The notes under the pieces: model-generated
The model's input: only the letters and a program-made list of their open reading frames with translations
What the model was told of the DNA's origin: nothing
Databases searched by the model: none
Position numbers and translations under genes: made by a program
Assembly (NCBI GenBank): GCA_028023455.1
Contig: JAQFVV010006312.1
Span: 310,001-374,000, forward strand
Length of the DNA: 64,000 nucleotides
Source of the DNA: Epiperipatus broadwayi
Lineage: Eukaryota > Onychophora > Udeonychophora > Euonychophora > Peripatidae
Direction: 5' to 3'
In this document: positions 13,972-26,745 of the stretch, piece by piece
How the letters are laid out: each line of letters starts with the position of its first letter
Position numbering within the stretch: the stretch's first letter is position 1

Positions 13972-15341
13972 TGTAACGTTTTTCGTTTTGCTAGGCCTTT
14001 ACATGCTAATATAAACTGCGCGTGCGTTGATCAAGCTATGTCAAAAAAGAAGAAAGTTGTATTTCTATTCTAAAAACACAGCTATTTTTCCTGATCAACT
14101 TCAGCCTATTAATTGTTACGAATTGTGCTATTGACAAAATCAACTTTTAATTTTATTTAATATGGGCGCCAGAATTCCTAAGAATCCGCTGAAATATGTC
14201 GCCAGCACCTCTCGCAAGTTGTAAAACAAAAAAAAATAAAAAGATTTTATTATATTTTTTTTTTAAGGGGCGGTAATTCTACCGTAATGAGAATTAATGA
14301 TTTTTACAATTATTAGTCCTGGGCATATTGAAACATATTGGCAAAGGTAACTTGCGTTTAAATCTTATTACACTAAAAATAAAGTTAATAATAAAAAATA
14401 ATAACTATTATTAATAACGCACAAATGAGAATTGATATTAGAAATATTTTTAATTTTGACAAACTAAAATACTTCATGTTAAGTAGCTAATTAATACCTT
14501 GGAGAGAACACATTTAATTCAGGTGGGAAATATCCAGAAAATATAAATATCAGTTAAAATAAACAAAAAGTTCTTGGTTAAATAAGAGTCTCTCATATAG
14601 AAAAATTAAAGTCACTATCGGGATTCTTTTATACGTATATTTTTACGAGTAGTTTTAAATAGTTAACTTTGTCACAATCAGGATAATTATTCTTACCGGT
14701 AAGTTTCATGAATTCAGTAGTAGATAACTATGCATAGTTTTTTGGTTATAATGAGCTCGGCCTTTTGGTTATTGCTTGATCTTGTGGTCCATTTCCCCAG
14801 TCGGTCACGAAGGCTTTTCCTGGTGTACATCATTAGGTCCGATGTCTTCAGAAGCTCCAGTTCACTGCGACATGCCGAATTCCTTCAGCGAAGAGCGATC
14901 TTGGATATATTAATGTTATCCAAGACCAACTAGAGAAACAAAACGAACAAGACGTTCCTTCAACCGGATCCCTCCTTTTTATATCCAGTTTTCAGGACTT
15001 CTGTGCATGCTAGTACCATGCCTTTTTAATCTTATCCAGTCTTTATAAATTTTATGTAATAAAGTCTTTATTTTCTTCAAGTTTTCGGCCATCTTTAATT
15101 AATTTGAGTATTTCTACTTTCAGCTTATCTTTTTTTACTTGCTTTTGGAATTCTTTTGTTCTCTCCAATTACTGTTATTACTAATCACATAAAAAAAATA
15201 AGAAGAATAATTCAACCCTCATTGTACGTTTTTTTTTTTTTAAAAAAAAATTACTCAACAAAATTTTAAATCCACTTTTATCTTTTAGTTTTTTTTTACC
15301 CAATGCCAATATATTTGTAACGTATATAAATAAACGTTACA
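13972..15341 (+). mobile_element. Probable solo LTR of an LTR retrotransposon
   Basis: The segment begins TGTAACGTTT and ends AAACGTTACA, the TG...CA ends expected of an LTR. ATAT lies directly outside on both sides, a possible 4-bp target duplication, although such AT sequence is weak evidence. Inside, base composition is less AT-rich than the neighbourhood. A TATA-like TTTTTATATCC (about 14977) is followed about 80 bp later by AATAAA (about 15058), a plausible U3-R order on the plus strand. No gag or pol flanks it on either side, hence solo. The alternative is a DNA element with short terminal inverted repeats. Confidence 0.5.
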
Positions 15342-15421
15342 ATATATAATGTTAAAAACTTTTAGTGCTAAGTATAAGAATACATTTAAAATATGCCTGT
15401 ATGTGTATGTATATATATATA

Positions 15422-15783
15422 TGTGGAGAAACTGAACTGATATCAGACCCATATAGATATCTGGTTTGATAGGCTGAGTTTGAAGACATTAACGTGTCTA
15501 AAAAATTCATGCTTGCAAACTGATAAAAACGTTCTGCATAAATGCTTGGAGTTAGTGTTTTGGTCTAGTTTATAACTCCTATCCCTTCACTGATGAGAGC
15601 AAATCAGCTTGAAATCAGCTGATCTGAGGGTGGAGCAAAATGAAAGAGACGGTAAATATTGACTCTGCCGTTTATGTAAACAGAATATGCTTGTTTTGGA
15701 GGTCTTGGTAAAGCTCCATCTATTGATCATTAATATAAGTGATAGCAGGTTTTACGTATATAAAACTTGTTTTTCTTTTTCAT
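15422..15783 (+). mobile_element. Family-1 hammerhead retrozyme-like element, single unit
   Basis: About 360 bp, homologous throughout to the minus-strand unit at 45.28-45.67 kb. Order on the plus strand: CTGAACTGATAT module (15432-15454), a stretch ending AAAAAATTCATGCTTGC, the hammerhead (15576-15635), then AAAGCTCCATCTATTGATC and an end at ATAAAACTTGTTTTTC. It has no ORF. By analogy with animal retrozymes it would be a non-coding retroelement replicated through a self-cleaved, circularised RNA by another element's reverse transcriptase. That mechanism is inferred from family knowledge. Only one unit is present here, and the AT-repeat flanks hide any target duplication. Confidence 0.8.
15576..15635 (+). 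ncRNA. Type-I hammerhead ribozyme, family 1
   Basis: All core elements are present. CTGATGA is at 15590-15596. Stem II pairs GAGC with GCTT around an AAATCA loop. GAA is followed by a self-complementary stem III, ATCAGCTGAT (15614-15623). C17 at 15624 marks the expected cleavage point. Stem I pairs CCTTCA with TGAGGG next to the core (one G-U pair), then an internal loop, then CTCC with GGAG. The palindromic stem III suits a dimeric ribozyme. The 60-nt core is identical to the one at 45.4 kb. Confidence 0.92.
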
Positions 15784-17345
15784 ATATATATATTGTACTG
15801 GGTTCGAATATGAGTCCTCGAAATGCCGGCCTCTTAGGCAGAGAAGAACATACTCAGAGAGTATGTATGTCCAAACAATATCTATAAAATATATAACTAG
15901 CATCACATTTCCAGGACATAGCTTCTTCTCGGATGTTCGGTTCAACACCATGTTCAAAGCACTTTTTTTTTGTTTGTGTATAAACACGGGCGCCAGTTAA
16001 TTATCCAAGAATGAATAAATAACGTGCTTTGATCACTGGCCACTAACTCAACACCTAAATATCCACGACTAGCTCAGATGATTGTAATCACTAATAGATT
16101 ATACATAATTAGTGGTTAAAAGAATTGTAAAAGGAATTTATAAAAAGAATTGGTAGAAGGAATTGATAAAAAGAATTGACTGACAAATAAAGTTTAAGTT
16201 TTAAGACAATTTATTAACTAACATTAATTTACTAAATTTAAACATCTTTATAATTTTTTAACTAATATAACACACACACATTTTAAATTAACACATTATA
16301 ATATATATCTTATGAAAAGCATAAATAATATTAGACATCAATAAATTATCTCACATTCACAAACACGCACATCAATAGTTCATTTTATGCATGCTTATAA
16401 AGTTCAAATTACTTGTCTCTGTAGGATTTATGAATTACAGCGGTGGCTACTATATATAAATGAGAATAATAAAATGTTTTACCTAGGATTTTTGGAATGT
16501 GGATATTGTTGTTGGCTGCTTCTGATGGAGTATATCTAACTGGTTAGATTTGATGTTTCTTGAAGAGATTTGATGCTAATCTGTTGGTTTTATTCCTGGA
16601 GACAGTTGAACATTGGTGGAGATTTCTGAGCTGTTATGCAGACATTATTTCATGGGCAGGTTTTGATGATCTTGTTGGACTAAAGGACTGAAGTAAAGCA
16701 TATATTCCCAAAAGCTGCTCAACACCGCATTTCTGTTTCTTGTTATATAATATAAACTGCACTGTTATCTGAACTGAAACAAGACTGTCACTGGAAACTA
16801 GGCTGAAACTGACGTCCGATAAAAATCTGGCTATTTATATATCAAAGTGTTTTTGTTTTAATATCCTTCGGCAAATATGTGTTGTCGAAATTTCTTTAGT
16901 AACTAATCTTTTGACGTGTTTTTGAAGATTGTTTAATTAGTAGTAGTCTTCATAAACATGTTGTTTTTATATCTTTAATTAGTAACTCACCACTGTGTTT
17001 TTAAATACATTTCATTTCAATATTTATTTTCATGTGTTTTTCAATATGATTTTAACATGCATTTATTATATCTCTTATTAACAAGCTTACATTTATTTTT
17101 ATTTATCATCGCACATATATACGCATTTATTCTAATAAACTGGAATGAAAAAAGATTTATATTTTTTAAACTTTAAATTATTAATTTTTACGAATACTAA
17201 TTGAGAAAAACTTTACTTTCTTTTATCAAACTTTTAGTTTAACTTTCTAAAGAAAACCCCCTTCCCACTTTTAATCAATTATTTTCCAACTTTTATTTCA
17301 AACTCTTTTACGAAAAATTTTTATTTTAATAATTTTTTTTTAGAC
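15784..17345. other. Mixed AT-rich sequence, possible repeat debris
   Basis: No gene is recognised. The block at about 15795-15860 contains a B-box-like GGTTCGAAT and is less AT-rich. A second less AT-rich block at about 16430-16860 looks like old repeat or LTR-type sequence, but I cannot assign it. GGGCGCCAG occurs at about 15988 and again inside the putative LTR at about 14163. Confidence 0.4.
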
Positions 17346-20300
17346 AAAATTATTTTATATACATGTGCCAATTTGGCCTTGGCACAATATATATATATGT
17401 ATATATTATACCTTTATAATTAGTACAGATAATTTAGATAGAGTTGGAAAAGTAGCTACATTAAAAAAATTAAATCTAGGTTATTTTCTAGTGTATAATT
17501 TTGATATAATAGGTAGTAGGGATTCAAACTCAGTAGATAGGAGTCTATAGACATATATTAGATAGTTTGAACTCATTTTGAGATGAATTAAATAAAATAA
17601 ATTATTTAAAAGATAGTATTAATTTTAATTTATTATATTTAAAAGATACTATAATGATAGAATAGCTTAATTATAGTGATAAATATTTAATATTATATGT
17701 TTAAAGTAATTTTTGTTTAAAATATTACTTGATAGTTAATTTAATATTAAGTTAGAGTGTGCTGAAAGTATCATAAGATTAGAAGTGGTTGTGTGGACAT
17801 GTAAGCTTTCAAGAATTACGGAAACAAAGCCTTGAGGCATAGTAAAGTGTAACAAATATAAAGTCTAGAGATAATATTTTAAAAGTAATAATTAAAATTA
17901 TTATTATTTTATTTAAATGTAATATTTTATTTTTAAATCAATTTTAGATCATTAAAATTGTTTTAACAAGGTTTTTTAATTTTTAGATAAAAATATTTAA
18001 TATTTAAAGTATTAAATAATTTGATATTTAATATTGGTGACTCATAATTTTAAAAATGATATTGATGTAGTAGTAAATTAGCAGATTTTTATAAGCAGTA
18101 TTGACCAATGAAATCATTGCATTAAGGCCAGTATAAAAAGAGAGGTTAAAACCAGTCTAGACAGTGATTTAGTGATTCAGATAAAAACAGATTCAAATTC
18201 AGAATAAGACAGTAATTTAGATTTTAAAGTGAAATTTAGTTTGAAATTTATAACTATTATTTTTTTATATTGTGACAGTAGTAATTTTTTTAAAATTATT
18301 ATTATTATAATTTAAAAGTGTTTTCAAAATATAATTGGAATAATTAATTTAAATAATGATTCACTAAAACACCAAATTTCTCTATCAGTCTATTCTTCTT
18401 GAAACTTAGCTTAGGACAACATTAATTCTATAAAATGTGATAGTTACTTAAATATTGGGACAATGAACATCAAATGCCAAGGAATATACTACAAGACTGG
18501 AAAGATTTGTGTAAGAACTTTCAAATTTTTATGAATAGTGTGTCTGAGTAAGGGAACATTTATTTGCATTAATTTTATCATATTACAATGAAACTAATTT
18601 ATTAAAATCAAATTAAAAGAAATCAGGTATTTATTAAAAATCATTATCATAGTATTAAATTTGGAAGAATGTTAAGACTCTGCATCTAAGTTTAAAAACT
18701 GAACAGATATTTTTATGCTATAATAGAATGACTGTTTATGATATAATTGATAGTAATAATTTATATTTAATTTGTTTTTAAAGTAATTTAAATGGACTTA
18801 CATTTAAGAATGATATATTTAAAGATGAATCGAAGAATAAGACTTTTAAATGACTTTTATGCTTATAAAAGGACTTGTTATTGATTAAAACAATAAATAA
18901 GCTATATACTCTAAAATAATTTTATCTGGAATAAATGACTTAGTGTGTCCTGCTTACTCGCTACAACATCAACGAGTTAGTAACATGACTAAACAGTGCA
19001 TGTCAAAGATTTATTATCTTTTGATTAATAATATATTATTATGAACACCTTTGGCAACACTTTTATAAGATTCTAGTATATATAATTTCAGAATTAAGTG
19101 TGGTTAAAATAATTTTTTAAAACTGAAACACAATATCTGTATTAATAATTATTTATTTAATAGTAAATCTGCTCTGGCCCAATTAATAAAAAAATAAAAT
19201 ATAGTGTGTGCATGTCAAATATTAGCTAAAATAAAATAAGAAAGAAAATCATAATCACTGTTTTATTTTATTTTTTTGGCTTTGGAAAAAGAAATGATGG
19301 AATTTAGACAGCACCAAAGACATAGAGAATAGAATTCTCAAGTATATATATATAAAAGATGATAAAAAATAAAAGGAGCTAATATTTTATTGAAAAATAA
19401 TTATCTTATGCTATGGATAAAAGGTATTTCACTTACCTTCAGTTAATCTCCAACGTTGGATATTGTGGTGATAATAATTATATATTCCAACATTACATTA
19501 GAATATTTTGGAAAAGATAATGCAAAGTATCTATTTGTGTCCTTTTCTCTTTGTCTACAAATAGATGTATTTAATTTATTGTGGAGATATTCCCAAAAGA
19601 TTTGAGGAAAAATATTTAAAATGCTCTATGCAAATTAAGTGTCAGAAAAATTAGAATGAGAAATTTTTTCTCTAGAGCAGTTCGTCTTCTTTTTTCTCTC
19701 TTCCCCGTTACTTCTGCAAAAAAAGTAAGAAGACAGAAAGCAAAATAGCATTGCTTTTAAATTATTTTTTTTTGACATGGAGAAGATTGAAGTTTAAATT
19801 ATTGTATAAGTTTTGAAAGGATGGAAGATTTTTTATATAATGGCTTTCAAAAAAGACAATGAAGTGCTAAATTAAAAGTAAGATGCTCATTAGCTATGTT
19901 CCAGTACAAATGTTGAATCATCAATTCCTCCTTCATTCTTGTTACAATATTATTAACATATGAATCTCCAATAACAGACGACTAAAAAAAAGTATTACTT
20001 AAAAATATTGAAAAAAAATTGTTCTGATCAAACTTATGATAAGATAATTAGAAATTCTGAAACTGTAACTTTTATTAATGAAATTACAATTTCTGAATAA
20101 GTGAAGAAAAGACATTCACAAAGTTTTAATGTATTCTGAAAGAACAGAAATTATTTTTGAATTACTTACAAATGCTATTATTTTCTCTAATCATTTACAC
20201 ATGATAAAAATGTATTATTGTCATTCATATTATTAGTTTAATAGACTGTGTAATGAACTGTGTGATAGTTAAATAATAAACTTTTTTGAAATTACTTATG

Positions 20301-21180
20301 AAAAGCTACATAATATTCAAAGCTAAGTTATTTATATCATTTAAATAACATTACTTAAGAGTTTTGAAACAAAAGAAAATGCAGAACTTTTATTTATGGT
20401 CTTTCAAGCAAATAATACTTATGTGAGGAAATTCACAAAGAAGACTGTAATGCTTTATTTTATTCATCAATTATTTTCTTATATTTTTCAATAATAAATT
20501 ATTCTTTATTAATAAAATTTATTATTTCACACATGCAATGCTTTGTTATTACGATTAAATAAATTATATACCAAATATACTTGCAAATTAAGTGATAAAA
20601 ATGTGCACAACCTGTAGAATACCCCCCTATCACTCTGAGAACATGCTTTTCCTTTAATTATGACTGGAATATACAGACACTTAATACACAAATATTTAAA
20701 GCAAGAATGAATGCTGCACTCAACAATTATTTCCATTGTATACATTATAGCTAGCTATAGTTAGCCATACTTCAACAAAAAGTTACCATTACATTATATA
20801 TATTCAAAATTTTTAGTCATTATCAGTACATCCCTCAACTCTATCTTATTGTAATTAACAACTATTGCAAAAAATTAGACCACCTTCTCTTTCTATGTAA
20901 CTAGTTTGGAATTATTTACTTTTCAGGTGTGCTAAACTCTTGGCATAACTTAACTGATTAAAACTTCTAATTCATCACACATTCATGAAAGATATGGATA
21001 AACCTAGTTAGGACACAATCTCACATATGTTTTTATTATTTGTTTGTTCAGTATTTATAAAAGTATTAAACTACTATAGTTTGATTTATAAGTTTCAAAA
21101 TTTTTTGTGCTCACAATTTAAATATCAACTACTTCATATAAATACATTAATGATTATTTTTAATCATTAAAAAGAAAAGA
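17346..21180. other. AT-rich sequence, no gene seen
   Basis: No coding region is recognised. A TATA-box-like TATAAAAAGAGAGG at about 18133 could be a relic LTR promoter, but no LTR ends were found. The rest is AT-rich sequence with short repeats. Confidence 0.45.
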
Positions 21181-21184
21181 AAGA

Positions 21185-22060
21185 TACAAGGTTTTTTTTT
21201 AATTAGACCAAGTTCATTTGTATTTGAATTAACCCTCCTTTTAATTATTGTGAGTTAAATTTTATATATGCTAGACTTTATTAAGTATATGAAATTATTG
21301 GATCATTATTAAATGTTCTATTATAGACAATATCTACATGGTGAATTTATTCATGGTTTTCTGTAAATTTGGGATCAACTACCTGAGTTAATTAAGGAGT
21401 ATTAATAGTAAATTGGGACTCCCTAGAATTATCACTGTAAGAAAGGTATTAGTTATAATTATCCCATATTAGATGTGTGTGTGACTATTCTATGAAGCTT
21501 CTGATATAAATAAAAATGTTATATTTGTAGGGTCAGTTCCACATATGATTATATTTGCAGTATTAAAGACCAGGGATTTATTCTTTGGTAAATGTTCTCA
21601 ATCACAAAAAAATAATGTTGTATTATAAAATTTAATTGAAAGATTAATGATTTAAAATTAATCAAAATAAATTGTAGACACTTTATAAATAAATATAATT
21701 TTCCACCTTGCCTGTGAACTAAAAAGAAATAAAAAAGAAAAAATAGACCTGGGAAATTGTTTTATTTTTTAAAAAAATTATACTTATCTGACAATTATAA
21801 TATTTTGTAATGTGCTATTGCTTTGTTATTGATTTGGATTATGTGTTAACATATTTATATGTAATATTGTCTGGCCTTCATATTTATCCTATATCTATTT
21901 AATCAGGAGTAGCTTATTTCTATTGGATCTAGCCAGAATAGTGGATGTGTAGTGATAATCATTTTCATATTGAAATTTGTTTCAAAGCTTATTTAAAAGT
22001 ATATGTATAAAAATATATGTACTGGTCCATTTGCTGATAATTAATGTCAGTATAGTCTAA
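21185..22060 (+). repeat. Direct duplication A, copy 1
   Basis: This segment matches 22840-23895 in order over most of its length. Shared words include GTTCATTTGTAT, TATGGTGAA or CATGGTGAA, CCCATA-TAGATGTATGTGTGTGA, and ATATGTAATATTGTCTGG. Many small insertions and deletions separate the copies. It has no recognised coding content. It is either an old local duplication or two copies of a non-coding element. Confidence 0.65.
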
Positions 22061-22839
22061 CTATTACAGTAAATATATTTAAATAAAAGAATAAATCACT
22101 CCTTGAGGTAGAAATTAAAAGTACTCTAAATGTTAAACAAAGAATCAAGAATAGAATGAATCTTAAATTTCAATGATAGAATATTGATAAAAATCATTAT
22201 AGCAACTTGTAAAGAAAGGACTATATTTATAAATGGAATGAATTAATGCATGCCACCATGGAAGGGAATAATAACTCTGCAAAAAATATTAACTCAACAA
22301 ATTGTAGAGAATTCTGGCTAACAAAACTTTTGTTACAAAAATTAAATAAATAAACTGTTTATTAATTACACTGTTATTCTAATAAATTAACCATTTTAAG
22401 TTTTATTTTATAATCTGTTAGTATATATTTAATTCTAATAATTTATATTTTATTATGTATAAAGCATTTATATAAAATATTTAATTAATTAATTAAAGGA
22501 AGAAGTGCATGCTTTATTTTGTAAAAAAGGCAGCATTTGTTGTTAAGTATCTATAAATATTCAAGTGGGATTTTAAATCAGCTAACATATAAAATTTGCC
22601 TCATCTTTTATTATATATGTATATTTAACTAAAATTTCATTTCTTTTAAAAAAGGAAAAAAGAGTTGTTTTTTATGTAAAAATTGTCAGCAAATATGTAA
22701 AATTAGATAAAATAATCCAAATGAAATATTTATTTTAAACACATAAAGTATGCACACATGTAAAATACTTAAAGTGAAATGTCTAAGTGTGAAAAATAAT
22801 GAATGATAATATAATCATTAGAGTTTTAAGTTAAAGATT

Positions 22840-23895
22840 ATTTTGAAATTTGATTGAGTTCATTTGTATGCAAATTAACTCTTATAATTGCCTTGAATTT
22901 GATTTTATTTATATAGAACTTATAATTAAGTGCAGTTATTATATTATTGTTGAATGGTTAAAATATAATATATATGTATGGTGAACTTATTTACAGTTTT
23001 GGTCTAGTAAATGTGAGATCAGAACCAAAGGGTCACCTCACTTAATTAAGTAGTATTACTGTTGAATTCAAGATTGGGTCAAAAAGACAATCTCAGTTCA
23101 TTGAATTGTGTTATTATTAAAATTCAGATCTAAAGTAGCCACTGCCTAGAATAGCCATTGTAAAAAAGATGTATTGATTATAACATTCCCATACTAGATG
23201 TATGTGTGTGACAATGCTATGGAACTAATGATTTGAATAAAGATATTGCATTTTCAAGGGATAGTCATTCATAGAACTATATTCAGGTTGTATTAAAGAC
23301 AAGATATTTGTTCAATGACAGGTGTGCTCAATCTTATAAATAAATTTAGTGTTATAAAATGTAATTGAAAGATTTATGTTTTAAAATTAATTAAACTTTG
23401 AACACTTTACAAATCAATATTATCATTTCATATTTGTTTTCCAGCATATGTATATACTAAAAGTTAAAATATAGTGAAAAAAAAACTTATTTAAGAAATA
23501 ATTACCATTAAATTATAATCATAAAGGTAATCAAAGTATTAAAAATTGTCACAAATTCTTATGATATAATCTGAAATGTAAGCATGTTTAAAGTAAAAGA
23601 ACATATCTTATCTGACAATTATGAGGTATTGTAAATAAATTATTGTTTTGTTACTTGTTTAAATAGTGTGTTAACTTCTTTATATGTAATATTGTCTGGT
23701 CAACATTTCACTTCCATGTTAATTTTAATAGGAGTAGCTTATAATCTATGTAATTTAGCCAATAGTTTAAATATTGTTGTGTAGTGGTCTATCATCAACA
23801 CATATTAATAAAAAATATTTTGAATTTTATTAAAGTATATAAATAATATGTGCCCATATATTTCTTGATGTTTAATGTCTGGTGGCACTTAAATT
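22840..23895 (+). repeat. Direct duplication A, copy 2
   Basis: Second copy of the repeat at 21185-22060, longer by several insertions. It includes a stretch around 23.03-23.14 kb (TCACCTCACTTAATTAAG to TTCAGATCTAAAG) that is shorter or absent in copy 1. Start-to-start spacing is about 1.65 kb. Confidence 0.65.
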
Positions 23896-24184
23896 AATTA
23901 AAATAAATTTATTCTATATAAGCTGACCATTATAATATACAGTAATTCACAAAATGACATTTTAATAGAATGTACAAATTTGAATATTTTATTGTTTTTT
24001 AATTATTAAAAAAAATGAATAAATTTTTATTTTTTATTTTATTTTAAAATTATTTTAACAAGTTTTTATAATGATAATTTAAATATATACTTAGCTAAAG
24101 TATTTAAACCTTTTTTTAATTGTACATTTATTTATTTCAAAATTATGAAATCTCTGAAGTTAATTGAAAAATAGACAAGATTTG

Positions 24185-24490
24185 TGATGGTGATATTTTA
24201 GTTGTATTTATATATTGGACTATTTCCATCATCTAATATAAGTATTGAATGTCTTTAGAAAAATTTAACTTTATTCAAATATTCCAAATACATACAACTA
24301 TTAGTAATAGCACACTGGTTAGTATATGCATAATGTTTTGAGAGATATTAGTCTCCCCTCTTATTCAGATGTTGCTGACCTGATCAGTGACAGTACTAGC
24401 ATAGGAATCGAACCTGGACCCTTAAATTCTTGAATATAATCAATACTAGATGATGGAAATAATCCAATATATAAATACAAACTTTGTTTT
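24185..24490 (-). mobile_element. tRNA-derived SINE (minus) with an inverted tail piece
   Basis: On the minus strand a B-box GGTTCGATTCC (24404-24414) is followed by the body words GTCAGCAACATCTGAA, AAGAGGGGAGACTAATATC and a tail GATGATGGAAATAGTCC. The same order is seen in the plus-strand SINE at 60.85-61.12 kb. A piece of the tail recurs on the plus strand at about 24443-24490, so this locus also has a minus-then-plus inverted structure. The A-box half of the tRNA-like head is missing. Confidence 0.7.
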
Positions 24491-24773
24491 GTTTCAGTTT
24501 TTAAAAGAGAAATTATTTGTTAATCTAAAGAGTAATTACATTGTTTACCAAATTTTATGAGTTTGTCTAATTAAAAAGACGTCATTTTGTTTTTTTCATA
24601 ACATGTCATTGTTATCTTATTTTTGTTTTTAAACGTTGTTTTTCTAATAAAAATGTGAAGATATAAAAGGATATGTAATATAGGGTATATGAGCACAGAC
24701 TTTCACATGACCCACCACTCTCCACTCTATCTAATAACACTGATACACTCAAGCACATATATGCTGAAAAGAT

Positions 24774-24822
24774 ACGTATTTCATGCTAAACCAGCAATCA
24801 TCAGTTGGTCCAGATTATCATC
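24774..24822 (-). ncRNA. Hammerhead, family 3, broken by deletion
   Basis: CTGATGA, stem II and GAAA are present on the minus strand (24804-24779). About 16 nt that hold the cleavage site and the 3' strand of stem I in the sister copy at 25.23 kb are missing. It should not be able to cleave. Confidence 0.7.
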
Positions 24823-25233
24823 TCCCACACATATATACTATAAGTGCTCAGATATATATTAAGATAGACAATCTTCATACTTTAATGGACTGGCTCCAAT
24901 CTACTACACATTCCAACTCTTCAACTGTCCATCCAATTGAAAATCTGATGATGGAATGCTCGAAGGCCACCCTGAGGCTGAGATTCTTGTCACACCCATG
25001 TTGACCCAAGGTCAATCTGAACCCCACATGTACAGGACATAATCCATTAAATACATATGCAAGGATGGGCAGACATCTCTACAATATAATAACTGAAACA
25101 CAGGCTTAATTGTACACTGTGTGTCTATATATGTAATATAGGGTATATGAGCACAGAGTTTCACATGACCCACCACTCTCCACTCTATCTAATAACACTG
25201 ATACACTCAAGCACATATAAGCTGAAAAGATAA

Positions 25234-25293
25234 ATAATCACCAATATACGTATTTCATGCTAATCCAGCAATCATCAGTTGGTCCAGATTATC
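25234..25293 (-). ncRNA. Type-I hammerhead ribozyme, family 3
   Basis: Minus-strand order: stem I 5' strand ATAATC-TGG-ACCAA; CTGATGA; stem II TGCT / AGCA with a 5-nt loop; GAA; palindromic stem III ATACGTAT; A17; stem I 3' strand TTGGTGATTAT. Stem I pairs ACCAA with TTGGT and ATAATC with GATTAT across a 3-nt bulge. The closing 10.1-11.1 pair is T-T here, but it is G-C in the partial copy at 59.38 kb (GTGCT / AGCAC), which supports the fold as ancestral. Confidence 0.82.
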
Positions 25294-25903
25294 AGTTTTC
25301 TAATAGTATTTATTAATAACAGTTCTTAGAAATAAAAATATATCATCCAAGAAATTCAAACCATTAAAAATATTGAATATTATTCTCACCCACAAACTTG
25401 CAATGATAATTAGTTAAGAAACCTTTTTGGATTGTTTGCAGACTATTCATAATAACTGACCAAAGAATATGATTTGAGGAATCTCATCTTGGATATAACT
25501 ATAAAATGTGTAAAAAATTTATTTGGAATTTATTTCAGACATAAACTATTAGTCCTAAAGAAATATTATCAAAAATTATAATTCAAGCATGAGAATGTTA
25601 TTTAAGAATTAATGTCAAAACTTAATAGCTTTATAATTTCCATATAATATAAGTTTACATATATAGAGTCAACCCAAACAACAAAACATGTTTTCATTTA
25701 AAAAAAAAAAGAATCCATGAAGTTAAATTACCAAAGACTTTATCAACAAGTCATAATACACTGCTCATAAATTTCCTTAGATAAAAAAGCTGCCATGAAA
25801 ATATACGTGTTATCATATATATAGACAGCTGTTGTTTATGAAAACACTAGGTAGGAAATTTCAAATATTCTATTTATATAATTTGTTTATGTAATAAACT
25901 AAG

Positions 25904-26436
25904 AGATTTACTAGGGCAGTTTCAAACTACAATTCTAACTAGAAGGCTATCAGTTCTTTACATATGCAGTACTATTATATTCAGTCAATGTTGTTTTTGT
26001 TAAAAGATTAGGAAGCTCTCAGTCCAAGGCACAAGATAGAGTCTTTGAAAAGATAAGAGCAGCCATCTTATCTTTTGTATCTAAATTCAATTACGTAGAC
26101 CAATCTTAAGTATCATGGAATAATAGCTTGAAGATTTTATACTATTCACTTTACTTTCATTTTCTTTATTACATGTATTAACATTTGTGATATTTTCCAT
26201 TTACTACATGTTAATATTAAGAAATGTTAGAATTAATTTAATAAATTAAAAGATTTACTAGCATAGTTTCAAACTATAATTCTAAACAAAAGGCAATTAA
26301 TTATTTCATTGAATTTAGGTAAAAAAGATAAGACCACTACTCTTATCTTTTCAAAATCTCTATCTCAGGCCTTGGATTGAGAGTTTCCTAGCATTCAAGA
26401 AAAACAACATTGATTGAATATAACAGTAAGTGCATG
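25904..26436. repeat. Inverted repeat with internal direct repeats
   Basis: 25961-26076 is an imperfect inverted copy of 26322-26436; shared words are TCAATGTTGTTTTTG, GCTCTCAGTCCAAGGC and AAAAGATAAGAG. The arms are about 115 bp and each ends in a small hairpin-forming piece (AAAAGATAAG / CTTATCTTTT). A direct repeat, AGATTTACTAG-CAGTTTCAAACTA, occurs at about 25904-25947 and 26247-26292, outside the left arm and inside the spacer. It is probably an old non-autonomous element, class unknown. Confidence 0.65.
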
Positions 26437-26745
26437 TATAAAGGGCAAATTTGTTTATGTATTTTTAGTTATTATTCTTATTAATTGTTCTAATTTTTAA
26501 ATAATATATATTTGATAGTCTTGAAATGCATAGTTACATTTTAAATAGTATTTTCACAATGTTTTTTTTATTATATACTGACTAAAAAATAACTTATTAA
26601 ATTAGATATTTTATAACAATCTAGAATTATTTGAAATAGAATTTCTGAAAACGTATCTTATGTCTGTTTATATTCAAATAAATACATTTTAAAATTTATA
26701 TGAATTATTATATAAGTAATACAAAAAACTCTGTCAGATAATGAA

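Larger units (their letters stand above)
24672..25294 (-). mobile_element. Family-3 hammerhead element, partial tandem dimer
   Basis: 24672-24774 is repeated at 25130-25232 with only two substitutions, giving a unit of about 458 bp, and both repeats run on into a hammerhead region. The unit interior (24.82-25.13 kb) is less AT-rich than its surroundings and appears in no other copy here. Candidate target-site duplication: TTTTCTAATA at about 24640-24649 and 25296-25305. The sense strand is the minus strand. No protein is encoded. The near identity of the two ends suggests a fairly recent insertion. Confidence 0.75.

Noticed and set aside
18100-18250. TATAAAAAG promoter of a host gene or LTR
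   Set aside because: No open frame, LTR ends or paired repeat were found; TATA words are expected in AT-rich DNA.
24935-24990. CTGATGA followed by CTCGAAGG in the family-3 unit interior, possibly a further hammerhead
   Set aside because: The conserved GAAA is not in place and no stem II or III can be drawn; chance occurrence of the heptamer.
24783-25004. 73-codon plus-strand ORF
   Set aside because: It starts in the family-3 element end and lies antisense to the element; no protein family is recognised.
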